DNA from: Spiroplasma phoeniceum P40
GTDB taxonomy: Bacteria; Bacillota_I; Bacilli_A; Mycoplasmatales; Mycoplasmataceae
Length of the DNA stretch: 64,000 bases
Assembly: GCF_003339775.1 (NCBI RefSeq)
Contig: NZ_CP031088.1
Coordinates: forward strand, 496,001-560,000
Reading direction: 5' to 3'
In this document: piece after piece, positions 10,929-21,510 of the stretch
How positions within the stretch are numbered: position 1 is the stretch's first letter
Layout: every line of letters begins with the position of its first letter
Program-made: the position numbers and the translations under genes
The notes under the pieces: generated by a model
Databases searched by the model: none
What the model saw: the letters and a program-made list of their open reading frames with translations, nothing else
Told to the model about the DNA's origin: nothing

Positions 10929-11939
10929 TTAGGATAATATTGCTTTTGTAAAAACATTATTAATAATTACACTTGGTCGTTTATTATAATATAAAATATC
11001 ATATAAAGCTTCAAATAAAGGTAATGTAATATTATTTGCACGCGCATCTAACACAATTGTTTTACAAGTTAAAACACCTTCTACTGTTTTTACTTGCTCT
11101 GATAAAACTTTTTGAGCATCATCAACTTTAGCAATTGCAAAACCAAGAGAATAATTCCGTGATTTACTTGAGGTAGTTGTTAAAATTAAATCAGCTAATC
11201 CTGCAAAGTTAAAAAAAGTTTCAATTTGAGCTCCTTTTGTTTTGGCAAAAAGTTGAATCTCATTTAACCCCATTGTAATTAATGATGCCTTAGCATTATC
11301 AGATTCATAAAGACCATTAAAAATTCCTGAGGCAATTGCTACTGCATTTTTTAAAGCAACCGCATATTCACTACCAATCACATCCGTATTAGCAAAAGTA
11401 ACAAAATATTCATTATTAAACAAATCACGAACTTCTTGCGCAATTACTAAATCCTGTGAAACTGCCATAATACACGTTGGTTTTCGTTGTAAAACTTCTT
11501 TTGCAATGCTTGGACCATAAATACCTGCATATGCTTTTAAAATTTTTGTATTTATTAATTTTATAATTGATTTTGATAAAACTTCGTGTGTTTCAGGATC
11601 TAATCCTTTAGCAACATTAATGATAACAACTGGTTTTATTACTGTTTGATTGATTTTCTCAATTATTAATTTAATAGCAACAACAGGAATTCCTAAAATA
11701 ATATATTCAGCATCTTCAACTGCTTCAGCAAAATTTGTTGTGGCCTTAATTTCTTTATTAATTTTTAAATTACCAAAAAAATGACGATTTAAATGTTCGT
11801 TGTTAATATCATTAACTTCTTTCTTATCAATTCCATACATAATAACGTTATGATCATTATCTGTCAAAACATTTGCTAAAACTGTCCCATATGCTCCTGT
11901 TCCAATAACAGTAATATTTTTTTGTGTTTTTTTCATCAT
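10929..11939 (-). CDS. gpsA: NAD(P)-dependent glycerol-3-phosphate dehydrogenase
   Basis: Length is 336 residues. The Rossmann motif GTGAYGTVLA is near the N-terminus and the typical GIPVVA, NVAKGLD, YGPSIA and AVALKNAVAIASG motifs follow. It reduces dihydroxyacetone phosphate to sn-glycerol-3-phosphate for membrane lipid synthesis. It starts at 11939 (MMKK) behind ACGAGG, 11 bases after der. The order cmk-der-gpsA is conserved in Firmicutes. Confidence 0.95.
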   Translation of the reverse strand: MMKKTQKNITVIGTGAYGTVLANVLTDNDHNVIMYGIDKKEVNDINNEHLNRHFFGNLKINKEIKATTNFAEAVEDAEYIILGIPVVAIKLIIEKINQTVIKPVVIINVAKGLDPETHEVLSKSIIKLINTKILKAYAGIYGPSIAKEVLQRKPTCIMAVSQDLVIAQEVRDLFNNEYFVTFANTDVIGSEYAVALKNAVAIASGIFNGLYESDNAKASLITMGLNEIQLFAKTKGAQIETFFNFAGLADLILTTTSSKSRNYSLGFAIAKVDDAQKVLSEQVKTVEGVLTCKTIVLDARANNITLPLFEALYDILYYNKRPSVIINNVFTKAILS

Positions 11940-11950
11940 AATTTTCCTCG

Positions 11951-13267
11951 TTACTTTCTCTCTCTAAATAATATTTTAATTGGTACTCCCTCAAATCCAA
12001 AATATTCTCGAAGTTGATTTTCAAGAAACCTTTTATAAGAAAAATGAAGATATTTTGGATTATTACAAAACATAATAAAAGTTGGTACAACACCTTCAGG
12101 CTGAGTAGCATAATAAATTTTTAAACGCCCACCATTAAAATCTGGTGGTGGATTTAACAATTGTGCTTTTACTAAAATTTCATTTAGAACACTAGTTTTT
12201 ACTCGCTGCGTTAAACCAACATAAACTTCATCAATTGTTTGAAATAAAATATGTAATCGTTTTTTTTCTAAAGCAGAAACAAAAACCATTTTCGCATAAT
12301 TTAGATATTTAAAATATCCACGAATACTTTGTTCAATTTTTTTCATTGACCGTTCATCTTTTTCCATTACCGCATCTCACTTATTAACTACCAAAATAAT
12401 TGGTTTATTTTGTTCAAATGCAATACCAGCAATATTTGTATCTTGGTCAGTAATAGGAACTGTCCCATCAATAATTAATAAAACAAGATCACTTCGTTCG
12501 ATTGCACTAACAGCACGAAGAACACTATATTTTTCTAATTTTTCATAAACTTTTCCTTTTCTACGAATTCCAGCAGTATCAATCACAGTATAAAGTTGAT
12601 TATTCCGTTTAAATGATGTATCAATTGAATCTGTTGTTGTTCCTGCAATTGGTGATACAATGACTCGTTCTTCACCTAAAATAGCATTTGTTAAAGAAGA
12701 TTTTCCAACATTTGGTTTACCGATTAAAGAAAAATGAATTCCTTCTGTTTTTGGTTGAACTGGAATTTGATCTAAATGAGAAATTACTTGGTCTAATAAA
12801 TCACCAATTCCAATTCCATGAGTAGCAGATACAGCAATTGGCTCACCAAATCCTAATGTCATATTTTCATACAATTCACTTTCTTTTTCTTGCTTATCAT
12901 ATTTATTAACAACTAAAAGAACCGGTTTTTTAGCACGATATAGTATTTTTGCAACCATTTCATCATCTGGGGTAATTCCTTCTTTGTACGATAAAACAAA
13001 AATAATAATATCAGCTTCTGCAATTGCAATTTCTGCTTGCATTTTAATCTCTTGTGCAAACATTGCTGTATTATTTAATGTAATTCCCCCCGTATCAATT
13101 ATTAAAAATTCTCTTGTTAATCATTCTGAGAAAGCATAAATTCGATCGCGTGTTACACCAGGAGTATCTTCAACAATTGCAAGGCGATTTTTAATAACAC
13201 GATTAAATAATGTTGATTTTCCAACATTTGGACGCCCTACAATTGCAACAGTTCCTTTTTTTGCCAT
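11951..13267 (-). CDS. der: Ribosome biogenesis GTPase Der (EngA)
   Basis: Length is 438 residues with two tandem GTPase domains: P-loops GRPNVGKS (about 11) and GKPNVGKS (about 183), DTGG and DTAG switch motifs, and NKYD and NKWD base-specificity motifs, then a KH-like C-terminal domain. It acts in 50S subunit maturation. Its ATG directly follows the cmk stop (TAAATG), indicating translational coupling. Confidence 0.97.
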
Positions 13268-13939
13268 TTATTTTCCTGCTTTCTTATAATTACATACTAT
13301 TTCATAAATTTTAGTTACCGTTTGTTCAAATGTTAACTTACTATTATCCACAATAACTGCATCAGGGGCAATTTTTAATGGTCCAACCGCTCGGGTAGTG
13401 TCAACATAATCTCGTTCTTTTAATTTAGCAGTAATTTCTGCCAAATTATTCGAAACAATATGGTTTTCTTGATTTTGATTTCATCGGCGGTTAGCTCGCG
13501 CTGTAATACTCGCTGTTAAGTAAATTTTCACTTCAGCATCAGGAAGAACAACAGTAGTAATATCTCGCCCAACAACAACATTACCTTTTTTAATCACTAA
13601 TTTTTGTTGCAGGCAAACCATTGCTGCTCGAATAAAATCAAGTCCAGTAATTTTGTTGATATTATCCAGAACAAGATCAGTTTGCAACTTATCAGTAATA
13701 TCTTTCCCATTGACATAAACACGGTTATTAATCACTTGATAATTAAAGTTTGTTAATTGCGCTTGTAACTGATGATGATTTGTAAAATCAACTCCAACTT
13801 TTACACAAAAATAAGTAAAAGCACGGTAAGTTAACCCAGTATCAATAAACTGATAATTTAGTTTTTTGGCCAATTCAGAACCAGCAGAAGATTTTCCACT
13901 ACCAGCGGGGCCATCAATCGCAATATTTATTTTCATCAT
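13268..13939 (-). CDS. cmk: Cytidylate kinase
   Basis: Length is 223 residues. P-loop GPAGSGKSS at about 10, then DTGLTYRAFT, the GRDITTVV motif and the RANRRW / RDYVDTTRA lid region. It phosphorylates CMP and dCMP. Starts MMKIN at 13939 behind TAGGAGTAG. It abuts der with no spacer and follows the membrane-protein gene by 13 bases, so all four genes probably form one operon. Confidence 0.95.
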
Positions 13940-13952
13940 CTACTCCTATTTT

Positions 13953-14654
13953 CTATAACATAAAGATTAAAACTAAACAAATAGCTAATAAAACAACAAG
14001 CAAAAGCATAGTACTAAATAACATTTTATAACCTGGTTTTATTTTTCGATAAACAACTAATACATTATTATGTTTTTCTTCTAAAAGAGCGCTTGATTCT
14101 TTTAGCATTTCTGCTGTTGATCGTTGATCATTTTTACGCATATGTGCAATTGTACTAAATTCAATATTAGCTGAATTAATTTTAAAATCACTATTTTCTG
14201 CTTGAATTTTATCACTTACTCGATGATAAGTAATTTTTTCTGCTAAAATACTTTCTAAAATTGCTTGATATTTTTGATATGTTGGTTTATTTAACAATGT
14301 TTCAGCAATTAAAATATTATGCATAACATCACCAGCATCTTGGTCATTTTTTTGATTAGTTTGAATTGTTGCTTTAGTTGTATTAACAACTTGTTCTAGC
14401 AATTGTTGCAAATCATATTTAAAATCAGATGGGTATGGTTGTTCATCTGGGTTTTTATCCAAATATACTTTTTCTCAACTAAATTCTTGTTCAAAATCTG
14501 ATTTAACACTACCAAAAAAATTATAATCAATAGCGTTTAACTTAGCCATGTAACTATTAATGACTTGACTAGTTTGATTAATTTCTTGATTAATCTCAAT
14601 CTCTTTCTTAATAATTTCACGTAGCTGGGCAAATTTCTCCATTCTAGTTTCCAT
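13953..14654 (-). CDS. Predicted tail-anchored membrane protein, unknown function
   Basis: Length is 233 residues, mostly charged and helical (coiled-coil-like) with one hydrophobic segment at the extreme C-terminus (MLFSTMLLLVVLLAICLVL). Starts METRMEKF behind GGAGG. It is the first gene of the cmk-der-gpsA block, opposite the ferredoxin gene. I recognise no family. Its position suggests house-keeping rather than acquired DNA. Confidence 0.75.
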
Positions 14655-14749
14655 GTTAAACCTCCAACTTTTTTAAACTACATTAAAATTATATATTATT
14701 ATTAAAATTTTTGTTATTATTATAGTGAATAAATAATGGAGTGATAAAT

Positions 14750-14995
14750 ATGGCAAATCGTGATATATCAAAAAAAAGAACATATGTAAATACTGACTTA
14801 TGTATTTCTTGTGGTAGCTGTATTATGATTGATGAAACTGAAACATTTTTTATGGATAATGATGGTTTTGCAAATACCATTGATAATGATAAGGAGTTAG
14901 TGGAAGCACAAATGGTGTGTCCAACAGCAGCAATTTTTATTAAAACATTAGAAGAATTTAAAGAAAATCGGAAAAGTAGTCTTGATACTGATTAA
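14750..14995 (+). CDS. fer: Ferredoxin, single [4Fe-4S]
   Basis: Length is 81 residues, close to the Bacillus ferredoxin. Cluster ligands are C18, C21 and C24 (CISCGSC) with C57 in CPTAAI. The ATG at 14750 follows GGAGTGA, which is why the in-frame GTG nine bases upstream is not chosen. The acidic C-terminus is typical. Redox partners are not evident nearby. Confidence 0.9.
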   Translation: MANRDISKKRTYVNTDLCISCGSCIMIDETETFFMDNDGFANTIDNDKELVEAQMVCPTAAIFIKTLEEFKENRKSSLDTD

Positions 14996-15010
14996 AAAAA
15001 TTTTTTTAAT
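14993..15010. terminator. Possible bidirectional terminator (A/T palindrome)
   Basis: TTAAAAAAA / TTTTTTTAA palindrome between convergent ferredoxin and dUTPase stops. Only A/T pairs, so it is uncertain. Confidence 0.35.
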
Positions 15011-15515
15011 AATTATTTTCTTGGCGAGTAAAATTAATTTTATTTTTTTTATTATAAGCGGTAAGTAAATCATCTTCAGTAAATTTTAACTGTTCAGCAA
15101 TTATTAAATAATGATTTAAAACTTTAAAATAAACTTCTAATGTTTGATTTTTAATTAGTTCTGTTGCAACTGCAAAACAATCTAAATAAAGTTTTGTTAA
15201 ATTAATATTTTCCTGACAATATTCATTATGGTATTGATATGTTTTAAAGTCAACGGTTAAAGTATTACCAATACTAATTAAAAAATGAATTCCATCAATA
15301 TATTCTTCTAATAAAATATCTTTTGCTGAAGCCGGCTTGACACTTCAATATTTAAAATCACGTTGTTCATTAATAAATTCTGCTAACTCAACTAAAAAAG
15401 CCAAAATTCGTTTCTCAAATGTTTCATTATCATTTAAGTTAAATTTTGTTAAAATATGCTTATCTAATTTTTTTTGGTTTTCTAACAAATAATTAAAAGT
15501 ATTGTTACTTAACAT
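15006..15515 (-). CDS. Dimeric dUTPase (all-alpha NTP pyrophosphatase)
   Basis: Length is 169 residues. The pattern FLVELAEFINEQRDFKYWS followed by LEEYIDGIHFLISIG gives the two acidic helices (ExxxE and ExxxD) of the MazG-like dimeric dUTPases. It hydrolyses dUTP to dUMP, preventing uracil incorporation. Its ATG lies inside the 3' end of the VWA gene (11-base overlap) with AAAGGAGA upstream, so it is translationally coupled to the RavA/ViaA pair. Confidence 0.85.
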
Positions 15516-17064
15516 TTTTGCTAATCTCCTTTGCAGTTCTCATTTGTCCTAAAATTGCTTTTGCATTAGGAACTTTATCATATTTCTTTACAATTTGCCC
15601 TGTTAACGAAGCAATTATTCGTTCTGAAGCAAATGGGTCACGTGGGTCATAAATTCAAGCATTATTAAAAATTGTTTCTATATTTTCTGCACCCATTGCC
15701 CCAATAACAATAGCATGAAAGCAATTCCGACGCTGTTTTAATAAATTTATCTTTGTTATTAAATCAGGTGATAAATCAGAAGTTAAAAAATCACTAATTA
15801 ATAACAAATCAGCATTAAAATATTCATTACTATCCATTACTGTTAAAGTATGTTCTAATGCTGGCTCAACATCTGTATCCCCAGCAAAACTTTTTGACAA
15901 AAATTCAATTAATTTTGGTAGTGAATCTTTTAAAGAAGATAAATTATAAACATCTAAACTTTTAGAAAAATTAATCATGTAGCAAGGACGATGCTCTGCT
16001 AAAGCAATTTTTGCAATTGCTAAAGCAAGAGCTTTGGCAATTTGTTCGGGACTACCTCGCATTGAAGAAGAGGTATCAATTGATAAAATGATTGGCCCTT
16101 TTTCTTGAGGAACATATGTTTCAATTGTTCGTAATTTAATTTGTTCTTTGGGAACTTTATCTTGTGATAAAAATTCAAATGTTGTTAATTTGCCCTCAAT
16201 ATATTTTTTATAAAAAATATATTTTAAAACTGGATCTTTTAATAAAACTAATTCGTTGGGAAACATATGTTCTAAATCTTTAGATTCAGTTGCTCCAATA
16301 ATTTCTTCTGGTGAAGAACCAATTGGTTTTCATTCATAATTTATTACAATTTCTTCTAAAATTCGTTGTTCAATTAAATTACTTTCACCTTGAAAACGCC
16401 CTAATAATGTTGCAATTTCAATAATTGATGGATTAGTTTCCAAAAATTTTGCAAATTTATCAATGGCTGACATATTAACACCTTTTTTTAATTCTACTGG
16501 ATTTCATATTTTGCCAAAAAAGTTTCATACTGTTTTTAATAAACTATTAGCTTTATTATAAATTTCCACTTTATTATATAAATCTTGCATAAACTTTGTT
16601 CTTAATTCTTCAATTTTTGCAAAACGATAATCATTAATTCTTTTAATTAAAATGGATTCTCAAATTCCAATAAAATCACGAAATAACATATTTGGATTAT
16701 TGTTTTGTTTTTTATTAAATTCATAACGATAATAATTTAGCCGATCATAAAATGGTGAATTAACTTTAAATAAAAAATCTTGTGTTGAAGCATAATTCTT
16801 TTTTAAACCATCATAACCATTAACTTTAATCCAATGAAATAAATAAATTTCTTTTTCGATATTTGAATCTAACTTAATTTTTATAATTTCATTTTCAATT
16901 TGATGATCATAAAAATTATTAACAGCTTGGTCAAACATTTCACTTAATCACCGGTTCGTTTTTTTCATCAGAGCAAACCTTGGATTAACTAAATCCGTAT
17001 TTTTTAATGCTGTTAATTTACTAGCTAGTTGAACTCCCGCTTTTTGCTCTAAATATGGATTCAC
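15505..17064 (-). CDS. VWA-domain protein, ViaA-like partner of the MoxR ATPase
   Basis: Length is 519 residues. The N-terminal helical half is uncharacterised. The C-terminal half is a von Willebrand A domain with the MIDAS motif DTSSS (in SIDTSSSM), GDTD and ISD. ViaA proteins act with the AAA+ ATPase RavA as a chaperone-like pair linked to membrane and respiratory complexes. Start is GTG 17064, 8 bases after GGAGG; the ATG two bases upstream is out of frame. It begins 26 bases after the ATPase and overlaps dUTPase by 11. Confidence 0.85.
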
Positions 17065-17090
17065 ATTAAATCCTCCCTTGTTTTACTCAT

Positions 17091-18629
17091 TTAATTTTTT
17101 GTTAATTGTTCAAAATTACTATTATTTATTTTTTGCTCTGAATTTGAAAATTGTTCTAATTCTAACCAATTTTCATTAAAATTTATTTTATTATCACTAA
17201 AGGCATTATTAACTGCCAACATAAAACGTTCTTTAAAAAAGAGGCAATTTAAAGATAATAATCGTTCTTTTTCATCCGGAAAAGCAATTGTTAAACTATC
17301 AATTTCTCGTTCAACAGCTAAAATTCTTTTTTCAAGTTTTGAATTATTATCCACTTTTGAATTCTTAATTTCAATTTTAATTTCTTCATTTGTTTTAATA
17401 ATTTTAAAAGTACTATCATTAACATAACTAATCTCTGTTTGCAAAACATCTGCCATATTATCTAAATCTTCACCATAATATAATTCAATTAATGTGGGTT
17501 TTGTCTTATTATGACGAGCATCAATAAAATCTTCAACACGAATAAAACAAATTGGATACTGTTGATTTTTTCAAAAAATTCGGTGAAATGTTCCTTGTAA
17601 TTTTCCATCAAAAACATCCAAATATTCACTTTTGCGACTATTAACTTCTTGAATATCTTCATACTGAGCTGATAATTCTTCTAATTCTTTGCTTAAACGA
17701 TTCTTTTTTTCACGAACATCATACGTTAAAGCATCTAAATAAAATTCATTAAAAATAGCATTATATGTTTCTTCTTGTTGTTCATCATCTCAAATACAAT
17801 ATGGAATGACTAACCAATCAGCTTTATCAACTGTATCACGACCATTATAAAATGCTGAAGCTTTCATTAAATGAGCAATCTTCTTTCAACGACGATCTGA
17901 AATATAATATTCACCTTCAGTCGCAATATACATTGCTTTTCGAAATCGAGAAATAAAATCAAAAGTTACTGGTGTTATTTTAATCTTATTAATTTCTTTT
18001 CGTCATGTATCATATTCTTCATGTGTAATTTGTAAAGCTTCATCAACTTTTACATCTAATTCAGTTACTCCAGCAATCATATCATTAAAGTTTTCTTCGT
18101 CTTTTAACCCTTGTGCAATATAACGAATAATAAAACGGTCATATAATGCTTCAAGACCTTGTCCTTCTGATGGCAACTCATTTGACGCTGAAATTAATAA
18201 TTTCATTGGCACTTTTATATCTACTCCAGCATTACGAAAAATCTTTTCATTAATAATTGTTAATAAAGTATTTTGAATTGATGGTCCCGCTTTTCAAATT
18301 TCATCTAAAAAAACAATTTCAGCCGTTGGTAAATATTTATCAATTAAGCGCTTATACACTCCTTTTTGTAAATCTTCAATTGAAATTGGTCCAAAAATTT
18401 CTTCTGGTGTTGAAAAACGATTCATTAAATATTCAAAAATAGTACCATTTTTAAAAGCATGCTTTAAACGACGCGAAACTAACGATTTAGCAATTCCGGG
18501 TTTTCCTAAAAGAAAAATTGATTCACCACTTAGCATCGCTAACATTGCTAAATTAAAAATTTCTTCTTTTTCATAAACATTTTGTTGTAATTGTTTGGTT
18601 AATTCTTCTAATCTTTCTGTAAGTGTCAT
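17091..18629 (-). CDS. MoxR-family AAA+ ATPase, RavA-like
   Basis: Length is 512 residues. Walker A is GKPGIAKS (about 42-49), Walker B is IVFLDEIWK, sensor 1 is ISASNELP, and the Arg finger region is near [10 protein letters not shown]. The long C-terminal helical extension and the adjacent VWA gene match RavA-ViaA pairs rather than short MoxR proteins. Starts MTLTERLEE behind AGGAG. It lies 16 bases downstream of a four-helix membrane protein that may belong to the same machine. Confidence 0.88.
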
Positions 18630-18645
18630 AATTTTCTTTTTTCTC

Positions 18646-19314
18646 CTAAACTTCTAAATTAATTCTTCGTTTAACATCATCTGATTTAACAATTAAGAGG
18701 CATGCTCCAACAATTCAAATAGAAGTAATTATTAGAACCAAAACAATAAAAACTAATAATCAAATATTAATTGGTTCAGCGGGATTTCCTTTAATACTTC
18801 CTAGAATCAATAAAATTGCACATAAAATTTCAACAAATAAAAAATATAAAATTGCTAACATAATATAAGCAATACCTCATCCATAAATAGCACCCGCAGT
18901 TCGGACCATTGTCATCGGAATAAAATATAATAAACTAAATAATAAACTAAGAAATAAGAACCCATAACTTAAAAGGTCTTTAACATAAATCTCAGCAAAA
19001 ACTTTAATATTTGGATCAAGATAATTACTTAAAGCAACTAAAATTGCCTTTTGACCAATAAAATAAGCTAAAACAATTGCTACTAACTGTCCAAAAATAA
19101 TAAAACTTCGCCCTACTCGTTCAAGTGGACTATCCCAAAACATTCGTCGTTGTGAAAAATCATTGTGCTGAGTTGGTGACAAATAACTAAAACGTTTCTG
19201 TTCCTGTTTAGATAATTCTTTAACTTCCTCCTCATATTTTCGGCGTTCTTCTTCAGTATCAAGCAACTCTAAATCTGGAAATTTGCTTCCATATGTTGGC
19301 TTATTTTTAAACAT
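18646..19314 (-). CDS. Four-helix membrane protein upstream of RavA/ViaA-like genes
   Basis: Length is 222 residues. The N-terminus is acidic and charged ([18 protein letters not shown]), then come four hydrophobic segments at about 70-90, 110-130, 145-165 and 180-205, ending in a basic tail. The pattern [14 protein letters not shown]...[11 protein letters not shown] resembles the PMEVIARIMILIGQ...VVPTLIVRNI pattern of the protein at 25691, suggesting one Spiroplasma membrane family. RBS AAAGGGGG. It is the first gene of the operon. Confidence 0.8.
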
Positions 19315-19404
19315 TTTGTTCCCCCTTTGGTATTTAACCCTATTTTAATTTGTGTAAACATTTTAACATTTTCCCTAAATTTAGGCAATTAAATTATTTT
19401 TTTC

Positions 19405-19545
19405 CTATTTTTTAACAATCAAAATATTTCATATTGTTCCCTCAAAATATTTTGCTCCAAAACTTGTTACTTTAATATAATATCAATAATTACCTTCTTC
19501 TAAAAAGACATCATTAGCATCTAATTTGTAGAATAAAGGATGAAG
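19405..19545 (-). pseudogene. C-terminal remnant of an unknown protein
   Basis: The minus strand reads FYKLDANDVFLEEGNYWYY...FEGTIWNILIVKK and a TAG at 19405, including UGA Trp codons, but has no start. It resembles the end of a beta-rich secreted protein. It lies at the left edge of an accessory region. Confidence 0.4.
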
Positions 19546-19549
19546 TAGG

Positions 19550-19583
19550 AAAAAAACAACTCTTGTTAAAGGGTTGTTTTTTT
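19550..19583. terminator. Hairpin terminator
   Basis: AAAAAAACAAC / GTTGTTTTTTT inverted repeat around a 12-base loop with T/A runs on both sides. Confidence 0.65.
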
Positions 19584-20042
19584 ATTTGAAAATTAACTCT
19601 AAAAATTAAATATATTGGCTCTACAATTATTTTAATTTACAATTACATATTTTTTAAGGGAAGGTTTCCCAGCAAGGCATTTTGCCGGTATGAAATTATT
19701 AGAACTGTTAACTTGTTTTTTGCGATTTTGTAAATTAATGACTTTGAGTTAAGATAGGCGCGTAGCGGTGCATTCATAACTATTAATTGCAAGAAAAAAA
19801 TAAAATCGTGTGCGTAGAGGTTGAATAACTTTTAAGAACTGGGCAAGGATTTCTTAATTAATCTACTAGTGGGGACTTGATGAGGAGGTACTTAATACTA
19901 CAAGTAACTACAAAATGTAGAACATTGTAGTACTTTGTAGTTAATTGTAAAAAGGAGAATTTAAAAATGACTATAAAAAGAAAATTTGTTTAAAAAAAAG
20001 ATATTGAGGTTATTGTTTTAAATGTAATAAACAAAAGCAATA
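19584..20042 (+). other. GC-richer non-coding block with CTACAA repeats and an aborted reading frame
   Basis: No gene is visible. The block has GC-richer runs unlike the surroundings (GGAAGGTTTCCCAGC, GGCGCGTAGCGGTGC) and then a cluster of CTACAA/TTGTAG repeats at about 19900-19942 with an inverted pair TAACTACAAA / TTTGTAGTTA. AAAAGGAG precedes ATG 19968, which stops after eight codons (MTIKRKFV). A Cys-containing remnant (GYCFKCNKQKQYC) follows. It looks like the control or origin region of a degraded mobile replicon. Confidence 0.4.
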
Positions 20043-20262
20043 TTGTCATATGGAGGGTGATGTTTCACATTATGCTAAGGGTATATTTTCTAAAAAAGGA
20101 ATTTATAGCGAAAAAACTGTTAAAAATAAATTGAATACTAGTATGCTAAAATTAAGAAATAATATTAAGGATTTTAAACAATCAGAAAAACCACCAGAAA
20201 ATAATAGTATTTTATATAATAATTTTAATAAAACTGAACAACAAAAATTACGTCTTTATTAA
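20043..20262 (+). pseudogene. UPF0236/ISLre2-type transposase, C-terminal fragment
   Basis: HMEGDVSHYAKGIFSKKGIYSEK and the following basic segment match the end of the larger copy (GCHVEGDV...HYIKVVKSRGAKIYCKE), which fits the EGHVSH-containing C-terminus of the UPF0236 family. Only the last 70 or so residues remain. Confidence 0.6.
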
Positions 20263-20339
20263 TTTTATTTTTAAATTAAATAATTTTAATAAAAATGCAT
20301 TTTTTGTTGTGATTAAATTTAAAAAAATATAAAAATTTG

Positions 20340-20367
20340 TTGACAATAAAATTAAACATGGTATCTT
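20340..20367 (+). promoter_or_regulatory. Sigma-A-like promoter
   Basis: TTGACA followed after 16 bases by TATCTT, upstream of the decayed transposase. It may be relic. Confidence 0.35.
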
Positions 20368-20462
20368 TAAGTTAAGTGTGTAGATTATTTATTCCATAAT
20401 TTCTTGAAATATAGTAAATACCCCAAAATAATTTATACTACCAGAAAAGTTGACTTTATTAG

Positions 20463-21318
20463 CAACAAAAATAAAATTAAAATTAAAAAATAATGTTTTA
20501 TATATTCAAATTGACGGTGCTTTTGTTCCTATGTGAGAAAATAAAAAAAGAGTTGAAAAGAAAATATTTTTTCAACTATGCATATTGGTATTGATGAAAA
20601 AAAATCAACTAAAACAAGAAAAATAATTAAAAAGAAAAAAGGTGTTTTTCAAATGATAAATAAAAATACTAATAAAAATGAAAAATATAGTTTTAATAAT
20701 TTTATTGACAAAATTTTTAAACTAATGGATACTTATGATATTAATGAAAATACTATAATATTAGTATTAAGTGATGGTGAAAAACAATTTAAAAAAATTT
20801 ACAAAGCAATAAAAACAAAATATAAAAATAATACTGTATCATATAGTTTGAATAAATTTCATTTAGTAAAAAGATTTAAAGACTTATTTTCATATATAAA
20901 TAGAAACAAAATTCATAGATTAAAATATAAATTAGCAAAAATATATTTTTTTGCTGGAAATTATGAAGTGTTATTAGATTTTTTAATTTGTCATTTACCT
21001 TATGTTATTGATAACAAAAAGAAATTTTTACTAGAAACTATTGAATTAATTAAAAATAATAAAGATGGTATTGAAAATCAAGCATTAGAATATAATATTG
21101 GTTGTCATGTTGAAGGTGATGTTTAACATTATATTAAGGTTGTTAAGAGTCGTGGTGCAAAAATATATTGTAAAGAAACATTTAATAATATTTTAATTGC
21201 TTCAATGTTAAGACTTAATAGCAGAATTAATGAAGTTAAAATTAATAAAAATAAAGAAAAAATTGAATTTAATATTTTCAAATTAAATCAATCTCAAAAT
21301 CAATTTTTATCTTTATAA
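20463..21318 (+). pseudogene. UPF0236/ISLre2-type transposase, 5'-truncated and frameshifted
   Basis: Reads NNVLYIQIDGAFVPMWENKKRVEKKIFF, then one T is missing from a T run near 20572 (the copy at 40.5 kb has the extra T), so the frame moves before STMHIGIDEKKSTKTRK. The second part contains VLSDGEKQFKKIYKAIK, NKFHLVKRFKDL and GCHVEGDV. A TAA (21124) replaces the Ser codon of EGDVSHY, after which the frame continues to TAA 21316. The N-terminal third is missing. The family moves UPF0236 insertion elements. Confidence 0.75.
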
Positions 21319-21352
21319 ATAAAAAAATTTTTAAAATTAGTAATAACTTTAA

Positions 21353-21387
21353 AAAGTATTTTTTAGTGTGCCAAAATTCATAATTTT
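21353..21387 (+). repeat. Transposon end sequence (AGTGTGCC)
   Basis: About 35 bases downstream of the transposase stop, AGTATTTTTTAGTGTGCCAA is closely repeated at 30597-30616, where it is one end of an 84-bp inverted-repeat element. Position and repetition suggest an IS terminus. Confidence 0.55.
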
Positions 21388-21510
21388 ATAAAATTATTTA
21401 TTTAATTAAAAATATAATTTTTTAAAAAGTTGAATTTTTTATAAATTTTGTTATCATTTAGTCATAAGCGAGACATAATTTGTTTCTAATTACTTAATTT
21501 TATTAAAAAC

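Noticed and set aside
19795-19830. GTGCG as a group II intron 5' boundary
   Set aside because: No domain V-like hairpin or reverse transcriptase is present.
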